The notes under the pieces: generated by a model
The model's database searches: none
The model's input: the letters and a program-made list of their open reading frames with translations, nothing else
Told to the model about the DNA's origin: nothing
Program-made: the position numbers and the translations under genes
Origin: Rickettsiaceae bacterium
GTDB lineage: Bacteria > Pseudomonadota > Alphaproteobacteria > Rickettsiales > Rickettsiaceae
Length of the DNA stretch: 35,932 nucleotides
Direction: 5' to 3'
NCBI GenBank assembly: GCA_027485375.1
Contig: JAIXRE010000117.1
Location: 1-35,932 of the forward strand
Part shown: piece after piece, positions 8,331 to 14,476 of the stretch
How the letters are laid out: each line of letters starts with the position of its first letter
Position numbering within the stretch: the first letter of the stretch is position 1

Positions 8331-8689
8331 TAGTAAATTAACTTGAATTTGGGGTAAATTTTGCCCTAATGTCATTGCCTCTTTTTTGTCATCCCCTCGG
8401 AGGAGGGGATCCAGTTAATGGTTTTTTTGGATTCCTGCCTGCGCAGGAATGACAAAGAGGCGCAGGGATGGCACAAAAGGCGCGGGAATGGCAAACTTCT
8501 TTTGTGTCATCCCCTCGGAGGAGGGGATCCATTTTAATGGTTTTTTGGATTCCCGCCTGCGCGGGAATGACAAAGAGGCGCAGGGATGGCACAAAAGGCG
8601 CAGGGATGGCACAAAAGACGCGGGGATGGCGCAAAAGGCGCGCGTGAATGATAAAAGAGACGTTACCCTAAATTTAAGTTAATTTACTA
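8331..8689 (+). mobile_element. MITE-like palindromic element, copy B (downstream of ompB)
   Basis: The 359-bp unit has 27-bp terminal inverted repeats, 8331-8357 and 8663-8689, differing at about two positions and beginning TAGTAAATTAACTT. Both ends adjoin TA, which fits the TA target duplication of IS630/Tc1-mariner type transposition. It contains two direct copies of a 66-bp double-hairpin core (8388-8453 and 8506-8571) separated by 20-bp tandem units. One hairpin of each core fits ATTCC-N10-GGAAT; in the second copy this is ATTCCC-N8-GGGAAT, the pattern known as dRS3 in Neisseria. No transposase is encoded, so it would be non-autonomous. Confidence 0.78.
8577..8656 (+). repeat. 20-bp tandem repeat array inside MITE copy B
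   Basis: Four consecutive 20-bp units start at 8577, 8597, 8617 and 8637. The first two are identical (GGCGCAGGGATGGCACAAAA), the third differs at three positions and the fourth is more diverged. Two further units lie at 8459-8478 and 8479-8498. There are no unique spacers, so this is not a CRISPR array. Confidence 0.85.
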
Positions 8690-8693
8690 TAAT
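8688..8693 (+). promoter_or_regulatory. -10 box of tRNA-Ser formed at the MITE end
   Basis: A perfect TATAAT at 8688-8693 ends six bases before the first base of mature tRNA-Ser at 8700, the usual distance to a transcription start. The hexamer combines the last two bases of the MITE terminal repeat, the adjoining TA and two flanking bases. A -35 box is weak; TTACCC at 8663 lies 19 bases upstream inside the terminal repeat. Confidence 0.5.
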
Positions 8694-8699
8694 AAATAA

Positions 8700-8787
8700 G
8701 GAGAGGTGGCCGAGTGGTTTAAGGCGCCCGCCTGGAAAGCGTGTTCACGGCAACGTGTCAGGGGTTCGAATCCCCTCCTCTCCGCCA
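8700..8787 (+). tRNA. tRNA-Ser (anticodon GGA)
   Basis: An 88-nt class II tRNA with CCA encoded. The acceptor GGAGAGG pairs with CCTCTCC (8777-8783), followed by discriminator G and CCA (8785-8787). The D-arm holds GGCCGAGTGG, the anticodon loop CTGGAAA places GGA at 8734-8736, the long variable arm is CACG-GCAA-CGTG, and the T-arm is AGGGG-TTCGAAT-CCCCT. One C-T mismatch is seen in the anticodon stem. It reads UCC and UCU codons. Confidence 0.95.
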
Positions 8788-8842
8788 TGCTAATTAACCG
8801 CTTGCTCCTAGTAAGCTATAGCAATAACAAATGTAGGTTGTG

Positions 8843-10051
8843 ATGAAAACCCGTTATTTATTAGTTGTTATGTGCTTAGTATTAGCGATAGTAGCGATTT
8901 TCAAAATCTATCATTTGGATACAAATCCTAAAATATTAGATGTTTTTGCCCGTTATTATTTTGATCAGGATTATTACCTAAAAAATTATCCTGAAGTAGA
9001 AAAAACAGGTTTATCTCCTTTTGATCATTACAGCAAGCAAGGCTGGTTAGAGGGAAAAAATCCTAACCCGCAATTTGATACTAGGTTATACCAAAACCTT
9101 TACCCGCATTATAAAAAATATCAATTAAATCCTTTGCAGCATTATGTACGCAGCAAACTGAGTTTAGAAAAGATATACACTAACTCCAAGCACTTAAAAA
9201 AGGCAACTCTCTTAAAATCTCCGCAATATTACCTAGCGCTTGTTGCTATCTTCCAAAATGAGGCACGTTTTTTAAAAGAGTGGATAGAATTTTATAGACT
9301 AATAGGCGTAGAACATTTTTATCTATATAACCATTTAAGCACAGATAATTACGATGAGGTCTTAGCGCCCTACATAAAAAATGGTATAGTAGAATTACGA
9401 GACATTACGTCTAAGCCAAGTAACCTGATTGAGTGGAATGCATTACAAACCAGTATTTATTCAGCAGTGGCAAACCAAGTTAAGGATAAAGTAGAATGGT
9501 TAGTAGTAGTTGATACAGATGAGTATTTATTTCCAGTGCAAGAGCAAAACCTAGCGCATGTTTTAAAGAATTATGATGATTATGCTAGTCTTTCAGTAAA
9601 TTGGCGGCTATTTGGTAGTAATGGAGTGAGTAGGATTGCCCCTAAAGAGCTATTGATCGAAAAACTTACTAAAGCGGCTGCTTTAGGTGATAATCATGTA
9701 AAAACTATTGTTAAACCTAGGTATGTAAAGAAATTTCTTAATCCTCATTTTCCGCTTTTGCAATTTGGTTATGCTCAGGTTACTGAAAATAAAGAGTATT
9801 TTTTTGGACCTTTTTCACCTAACCAGTCATTGCAATTTGTAAGGATTAATCATTATTGGTCAAGGGATCTAGAGTTTTTTAACAATAACAAGCTAGCTAG
9901 AGTACATGTCTTGGCGTATGATTTAAGTGAAGAGCAAAAAAAGCTAAAATTAGACAAAATTATAGCTCAGGATCGTTCTATCTCTGAAGAGTATGATAAT
10001 TCTATAACAAAATACATCAAAGACTTGCGTGCTCGGCTACAAGGACTCTAA
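8843..10051 (+). CDS. Glycosyltransferase family 92 (DUF23-like) membrane protein
   Basis: A 402-residue protein with one N-terminal membrane anchor (about residues 5-22). Next come two copies of a short aromatic module (FDQDYYLKNYPEVEKTGLSP and a second with FDTRLYQNLYP) that often precede bacterial glycosyltransferases. The catalytic region starts near residue 130 with LVAIFQNEARFLKEWIEFYR and GVEHFYLYNHLSTD, and has a DxD-type metal site in VVVDTDEYLF near residue 225. These fit family 92 transferases, which add a sugar from a nucleotide sugar; donor and acceptor are unknown. ATG at 8843 is preferred to the GTG at 8840 because it sits better behind TAGG at 8834. The gene is four bases before tsaB and probably co-transcribed. 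An outward-facing surface glycan role is inference. Confidence 0.75.
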   Translation: MKTRYLLVVMCLVLAIVAIFKIYHLDTNPKILDVFARYYFDQDYYLKNYPEVEKTGLSPFDHYSKQGWLEGKNPNPQFDTRLYQNLYPHYKKYQLNPLQHYVRSKLSLEKIYTNSKHLKKATLLKSPQYYLALVAIFQNEARFLKEWIEFYRLIGVEHFYLYNHLSTDNYDEVLAPYIKNGIVELRDITSKPSNLIEWNALQTSIYSAVANQVKDKVEWLVVVDTDEYLFPVQEQNLAHVLKNYDDYASLSVNWRLFGSNGVSRIAPKELLIEKLTKAAALGDNHVKTIVKPRYVKKFLNPHFPLLQFGYAQVTENKEYFFGPFSPNQSLQFVRINHYWSRDLEFFNNNKLARVHVLAYDLSEEQKKLKLDKIIAQDRSISEEYDNSITKYIKDLRARLQGL

Positions 10052-10055
10052 TATT

Positions 10056-10757
10056 ATGAAAATTTTGGCTTTTGATACTGCTAATAATACCGTTTCAGTA
10101 GCGATTTCTGAAGGGCAGAAAATACTTTCATATTTAGAAGATTTAAGAAGTTCTGTGCAAGCAGAGCGTTTATTGCCTATGATTGAGCAAGCACTTAAGC
10201 AAGCTAGTCTCTCTTATCAAGAACTGGGCTGCGTAGCGGTAACCAAAGGACCTGGAAGTTTTACAGGAATCAGGATTGCTCTTGCAGCGGCAAAAGGAAT
10301 ACTCGCTGCCCTGCCGCCCAGCGTTCATGGTGTTGGCGTCAGTAATTTTGAAATCGCCTATTTCAGGGCAGTCTCGCAAGTTAAAGAATATAGCAAAATT
10401 TATACCATGCTAAATGCCTATAGAGGGCAATTATATTTACAAGCTTTTAGCCATGGACGCGCGGAGCAGCAGCCACAGCTAGTTGATTATAGCGGTGCTA
10501 CCACCCTAATTAAGCAAGAACTATATAGCTGTAGCGGTCCTATAATATGCGCAGGTAATGGAGTTAGCCTAATCCATGAACAACTCAAACAACATGCGGC
10601 AAGCAACAATAACTTAGTCATTTTGCCTCGTTTTGCACGTGTTAAAGCAATACAAATTTGTCGCTATGTAGATACAGCTATAGCGGCAAAAGGTGCTTTA
10701 GGCACAATTGAACCGCTATATATAAGACCGCCAGACGCTGCTTTGCCAAAGAGCTAG
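10056..10757 (+). CDS. tsaB: TsaB, tRNA threonylcarbamoyladenosine biosynthesis protein
   Basis: A 233-residue protein of the ASKHA fold. It starts MKILAFDTANNTVSVAI, has the family signature GPGSFTGIRIALAAAKG near residue 65 and ends with the usual YIRPPDA tail. TsaB is the non-catalytic partner of TsaD in making t6A at position 37 of ANN-decoding tRNAs. The ATG at 10056 is chosen over upstream possibilities because AAGGA lies at 10041-10045 and because MKILAFDT is the normal family start; it follows the glycosyltransferase stop by four bases. The stop lies three bases from the stop of the convergent gene at 10761, so the two transcripts must overlap or end inside one another. Confidence 0.92.
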   Translation: MKILAFDTANNTVSVAISEGQKILSYLEDLRSSVQAERLLPMIEQALKQASLSYQELGCVAVTKGPGSFTGIRIALAAAKGILAALPPSVHGVGVSNFEIAYFRAVSQVKEYSKIYTMLNAYRGQLYLQAFSHGRAEQQPQLVDYSGATTLIKQELYSCSGPIICAGNGVSLIHEQLKQHAASNNNLVILPRFARVKAIQICRYVDTAIAAKGALGTIEPLYIRPPDAALPKS

Positions 10758-10760
10758 TGT

Positions 10761-11885
10761 TTACGAAATTGAACACCAAGCGTCATTAGCAGAAACTTCT
10801 GGCGTGCTGCCGGCAACTTCTACACCTTGTGGAGCTCGCTCTCCTGCTGGTAATTCAGGAAATAAGGCTTCTGGACGCTGCTCGGGCTCAGAACTTTTAT
10901 AATGATCTGGGTTCGTAACCTGTATAATTGCTTGTTGTTTTACTGGCAAAGCTACCCAAGATAACGAAAGGTCAGCTAATGCATAGCTAGTAGCTTCAAT
11001 TTGCTCTGGAGCCGCCTGTTTAACCTCACCTAGTTCTGTGTGCTCAGGGTCTTCTGCTATGATTGATAATTTGGAGGGTTTTTCAAACTGATGAGCCTTA
11101 ACTATTTTTGTAGTTTTGGTAAACTCAGCTTCTGCAATTACCAAACTTAAAGCAGGCTCTAATGCCTGAATGATCAACTCTTGCTTAGCTTCTGCAGTTT
11201 GAGGTTCTTGTTCCTGATTTGCAGGCTCCTCAGCAGCCTCCTCAGCAGCTTGGTCAGAAAGGACGTCACTCATTATAGCAGCTGGAGCTTGGTCGCTAAC
11301 CGTAGCTTCTGCAGCTTGAGGCTGTTGTTCTTCTAAAATAGCCTCAGTTTTAACCGGTTCACCTCGTTTTTGCACAACCTCAGTCGTTCTATATATAGTA
11401 ATTTTAATAGCATTAGCTAGTTCTGGGTGATCAGATTGAGAAAATTCTACATGTTTATCTTGCATTGTAAGTATTAAAGGGCTGCTCTCTTTGCTTGGTA
11501 GATGCACTGTAAGCTTTGTATCTTTAGGTAATTTATCAATAAGCTGCTTTGCAACTTCTTTTATTGCTTCACTAAGTGGATTTTGCGCAGGGGTTTTTAC
11601 TAGTTGTTGTTCAAGCTGCGCTTTTTGCTTGCTATGTTTCTTGACTTCCAAAGCGTCCAGTACAGGAAATTTAAGAGCTCTTGGTATTTCAAGGAAAAAT
11701 ACACCAGTTGCCTGTTCGTTTTTTAGCGCTTTTAATAATGTCTCAACGGATAGTTTCTTAACAACCTTGCTAGGGGTTGTACAACTTTTTATTAATTTTG
11801 AGGCAGAGCTATGCTTCGAAGCATCTTTTCCATTTTGAGACTTGCCAGAAGTATGCTCGATACTTGATCTTGATGTTTTTTTCAT
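10761..11885 (-). CDS. Uncharacterised acidic, low-complexity protein in the PHA operon
   Basis: A 374-residue protein without a recognised domain. The first 60 residues are basic and Ser/Lys-rich, without a signal peptide. Residues about 50-170 are better structured in appearance (LSVETLLKALKNEQATGVFF, LIDKLPKDTKLTVHLP). Residues about 185-245 are rich in Glu, Ala, Gln and Pro, and the end is again low in complexity. GAGG lies ahead of the ATG and the gene starts ten bases after the thiolase stop, so it is the third gene of the phaC-phaA operon. The position suggests a role at PHA granules or as a synthase partner, but no phasin or PhaE motif was seen. This is context only. Confidence 0.7.
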   Translation of the reverse strand: MKKTSRSSIEHTSGKSQNGKDASKHSSASKLIKSCTTPSKVVKKLSVETLLKALKNEQATGVFFLEIPRALKFPVLDALEVKKHSKQKAQLEQQLVKTPAQNPLSEAIKEVAKQLIDKLPKDTKLTVHLPSKESSPLILTMQDKHVEFSQSDHPELANAIKITIYRTTEVVQKRGEPVKTEAILEEQQPQAAEATVSDQAPAAIMSDVLSDQAAEEAAEEPANQEQEPQTAEAKQELIIQALEPALSLVIAEAEFTKTTKIVKAHQFEKPSKLSIIAEDPEHTELGEVKQAAPEQIEATSYALADLSLSWVALPVKQQAIIQVTNPDHYKSSEPEQRPEALFPELPAGERAPQGVEVAGSTPEVSANDAWCSIS

Positions 11886-11895
11886 ATAACCCTCA

Positions 11896-13101
11896 TTATT
11901 TAGTTAACAAAGAAACGCTATGCACGTTCTCTATGCACATTGCAATACCCATTCCTCCACCAATACACATGGTAACAAGCCCGCGCATAGCGTGTTGCCT
12001 TTTCATTTGGTGAATTAAAGTAACCAAAACTCTTGCTCCACTAGCGCCAATAGGATGACCTATTGCTATTGCGCCACCATTAACATTAACCTTACTAGTA
12101 TCCCACTGCATTTCTTGATTAACATACGTAGCCTGAGCAGCGAAAGCCTCGTTACATTCTATTAAGTCAAGATCCTCTATGCTCCATCCAGCTTTAAACA
12201 AAGCTTGGCGCGAAGCTGGAACTGGTCCTGTGCCCATTAGGCTAGGATCAACGCCAGCAGAAGCGTAAGAAACAATCCTCGCAAGTGGCTTTAGGTTATA
12301 TTTTTTAAGCGCTGCTTCTGAGGCGACCATCAAGCAGGCTGCTCCGTCATTAATAGGAGAAGAGTTACCAGCTGTGACGCTGCCATGAGTCTCGAATGCT
12401 GGCTTTAGTTTAGCAAGTGTCTCAAGGCTTGTGGTTGACCTGATGGATTCGTCTGTTTTAAAGAGCACAGATTCTTTTTTGCTAATTACCTCTACAGGAA
12501 CTATTTCATCATTAAAATAACCTTTATCAGAAGCCTCGGCTGCTTTTCGTTGCGAATTAAAGGCTAGCTCATCCTGCATGTCTCTAGTAATGTTGAATTT
12601 TTTAGCTATATTTTCTGCTGTTACGCCCATAGCTGCGCCTGAGAATGCGTCTATTAAGCCATCATGCTGCATTAAATCTAGCATTTTCATATCACCAAGT
12701 TTGCGTCCAGCTCTTAAGTATAGACCATGCAAGCCTAGAGACATATTTTCCTGCCCCCCTGCTAGTACTATTTCATTATCACCTGTCATAATTGACATTG
12801 CAGCAAGACACACAGACTTTAAGCCTGAACCACAAACTTTGCCAATAGTAAAGGCTGGAACTTCTTGTGGCACGCCAGCGTTTATTGAGGTTTGTCTAGC
12901 AGGATTTTGCCCTGCGCCGCCTGTTAAAACTTGCCCTAGAATTACTTCATCAATTGAGGCAGGATCTAGCTTGCTTTCGGCTAGTATGTTTTTGATAAGG
13001 CTTGCGCCAAGGGTAGGAGCAGAGATAGTGCTTAAAGTTCCTAGCAAAGAGCCTACTGCTGTTCTTTTTGCATGTGTTATGTATACAGCTCTATTATTCA
13101 T
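11896..13101 (-). CDS. phaA: Acetyl-CoA acetyltransferase (thiolase)
   Basis: A 401-residue thiolase that condenses two acetyl-CoA to acetoacetyl-CoA (or the reverse). The catalytic triad is visible: nucleophile Cys90 in KVCGSGLKS, His349 in GHPIGASGAR and Cys379 in CIGGGMG, one residue offset from the classical Zoogloea numbering 89/348/378. Length is typical of biosynthetic thiolases. It begins four bases after the phaC stop on the same strand, which supports a role in polyhydroxybutyrate synthesis. No acetoacetyl-CoA reductase (phaB) is in the window, so the middle step must be encoded elsewhere or the pathway serves another end. Confidence 0.92.
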   Translation of the reverse strand: MNNRAVYITHAKRTAVGSLLGTLSTISAPTLGASLIKNILAESKLDPASIDEVILGQVLTGGAGQNPARQTSINAGVPQEVPAFTIGKVCGSGLKSVCLAAMSIMTGDNEIVLAGGQENMSLGLHGLYLRAGRKLGDMKMLDLMQHDGLIDAFSGAAMGVTAENIAKKFNITRDMQDELAFNSQRKAAEASDKGYFNDEIVPVEVISKKESVLFKTDESIRSTTSLETLAKLKPAFETHGSVTAGNSSPINDGAACLMVASEAALKKYNLKPLARIVSYASAGVDPSLMGTGPVPASRQALFKAGWSIEDLDLIECNEAFAAQATYVNQEMQWDTSKVNVNGGAIAIGHPIGASGARVLVTLIHQMKRQHAMRGLVTMCIGGGMGIAMCIENVHSVSLLTK

Positions 13102-13105
13102 TTTA

Positions 13106-14206
13106 TCATTCTCCTAGCTGGCTTACTGTAAGCCACGCTTTATATTCAGTTATTAAAGTGCTTAATTCCTTGTTGATGAGGTAACTAATATGTCCTCCAT
13201 CTAGTTCAATTAGCTTAGAGCTTTTTAATTGCTTGTGTAAAGCCAAAATTGACGATCTTGTAGCAATTTTATCATTTTTTGCTAAAATCTGACATACTGG
13301 TTTGTAAAATAGGGTGGGGCAGATGGTCATATTTCCTATTTTCCATTGTATTTTTGTTTGTGTGTTCTTCAGTAGTATATCATTGATAATTTGAAAATAA
13401 GCCTTTGAGGGCAGAGGCAAACCAGACATAAGCCAGTTTTCTACTAGCAGGAATAATTCTTTTTCCTGAGCAGTTTTTAGGCTGAAATATTTAGCCGCTT
13501 TAACTATAAAACTTGGAGTTAGGTTGGCATAATCTATCTTATTTGCCCCTAGGCTATATTGATTAAATAACTCTAGTAAGAAAAATAAGATTTGTACGTA
13601 TATAGGAGGAATGAATTGTAATTCTTTGACGCTGCTATGTAAATTTATAGCTTGATATATTTGCGCTGCTGTAGAAAAATGGCTAAAGTCCCAAGGCGTG
13701 GTAAGCAAAGTTAGGGTATTGAGTAAATGCTGATTAGAAATTGTTGCAGCTAATGCTAGGTTGCCCCCTATGCAGTGACCAATAACTTCCACTGGCTTTT
13801 GGTAGCGCTTATTTAGTAACTTTAAAGCGTGCGTTATCTCTTTTGCGTAGTCATCCAAAGAGAAATCAGGGTTAGTAATTTCTAACCAGTTAACAAGATA
13901 TACTCCTCCTATTTCCTGCAGCTGCGCTATAAGGCTTTGTGCTTGGTTGAGGAATAAAATTTCTGGAGAATTAAAAAGCGATGGTACTACTAGAAATACC
14001 TTAGTTGAATCACTATTGCTAGAGCAATTGTAACGCAATAATTGATGGTAATCAGAACATGATATAACTTCCGCCGCACTTGATAAGTGAAGTTTTCCAG
14101 CCCCTGCTTTAGTGATAAAGTTTTGATATTCTGCAAAGTAGCACTTTAGAATATTAGCGCTTTCTAAAACACAATTTTTAGGAATAGTATAATTATTATA
14201 ATGCAT
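13106..14206 (-). CDS. phaC: Short polyhydroxyalkanoate synthase-like protein (PhaC family)
   Basis: A 366-residue alpha/beta hydrolase with the PHA-synthase form of the lipase box, GHCIGGN, placing the nucleophile at Cys145. Asp312 (KNDKIA) and His339 (DGGHISY) complete the expected triad. LVVPSLFNSPEILFL and YLVNWLEITNPDFSLDDYA are also typical. PHA synthases polymerise 3-hydroxyacyl-CoA into storage polyester. The length is that of class III PhaC subunits (about 355 residues), which need a partner PhaE, rather than class I (about 590). No clear ribosome binding site precedes the ATG; TATAAT on the minus strand (14221-14226) would give a very short leader. It is first in an operon with the thiolase and an unknown protein, divergent from tlc. 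Confidence 0.8.
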   Translation of the reverse strand: MHYNNYTIPKNCVLESANILKCYFAEYQNFITKAGAGKLHLSSAAEVISCSDYHQLLRYNCSSNSDSTKVFLVVPSLFNSPEILFLNQAQSLIAQLQEIGGVYLVNWLEITNPDFSLDDYAKEITHALKLLNKRYQKPVEVIGHCIGGNLALAATISNQHLLNTLTLLTTPWDFSHFSTAAQIYQAINLHSSVKELQFIPPIYVQILFFLLELFNQYSLGANKIDYANLTPSFIVKAAKYFSLKTAQEKELFLLVENWLMSGLPLPSKAYFQIINDILLKNTQTKIQWKIGNMTICPTLFYKPVCQILAKNDKIATRSSILALHKQLKSSKLIELDGGHISYLINKELSTLITEYKAWLTVSQLGE

Positions 14207-14280
14207 AAAATTTTATAAATATTATAGAAAAATGAGCTTTGATAAAAACTAACATTTGATAAGCTCCTTTGACAAATTCC

Positions 14281-14309
14281 TTGACGTTAAATAATTAATG
14301 TTGTATAAC
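14281..14309 (+). promoter_or_regulatory. Predicted sigma-70 promoter of tlc
   Basis: TTGACG at 14281-14286, a 17-base spacer and TATAAC at 14304-14309. It lies in the divergent phaC-tlc region and predicts a tlc leader of about 160 nt. Confidence 0.5.
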
Positions 14310-14379
14310 ACGTTAAATTTACTAGCTACTCATAAACATTGACAAGCTAGCATATAAACGGGAATTCATTAATTCACTT

Positions 14380-14391
14380 CACCTCGAGGTG
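14380..14391. promoter_or_regulatory. Perfect 12-bp palindrome in the tlc leader
   Basis: CACCTCGAGGTG reads identically on both strands and is GC-rich in an AT-rich spacer. It lies about 70 bases past the predicted start of transcription. It could be an operator or only a chance site; no second copy was noticed in the window. Confidence 0.3.
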
Positions 14392-14423
14392 GTTTGGCAG
14401 CCCTGCGACGTAAATTATAACTT

Positions 14424-14459
14424 TTAAATAAACAATATGGTTATTTAAGTTTTTTTTTT
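14424..14459 (+). promoter_or_regulatory. Hairpin plus T10 in the tlc leader (possible attenuator)
   Basis: TTAAATAA (14424-14431) pairs perfectly with TTATTTAA (14441-14448) around a nine-base loop. One G and then ten T follow (14450-14459). This has the layout of an intrinsic terminator but an all-A/T stem. It ends 17 bases before the tlc ATG, with CAGGAA at 14465 as ribosome binding site. Confidence 0.4.
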
Positions 14460-14476
14460 GTCTTCAGGAATTTATA

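Noticed and set aside
8459-8656. Regular 20-bp repeats as a CRISPR array
   Set aside because: Units are directly adjacent with no unique spacers, and no cas genes are present.
8389-8682. Short frames on both strands inside MITE copy B with peptides such as FVIPAQAGIQ
   Set aside because: They are translations of the hairpin repeat, a well-known source of false proteins; no ribosome binding sites and the same peptides arise from copy A.
11491-13117. Plus-strand frames opposite the acidic protein and the thiolase
   Set aside because: Antisense shadows; the minus-strand thiolase has complete catalytic motifs.
14339-14358. TTGACA and TATAAA near 14339-14358 as a second tlc promoter
   Set aside because: The spacer is only eight bases, too short for sigma-70.
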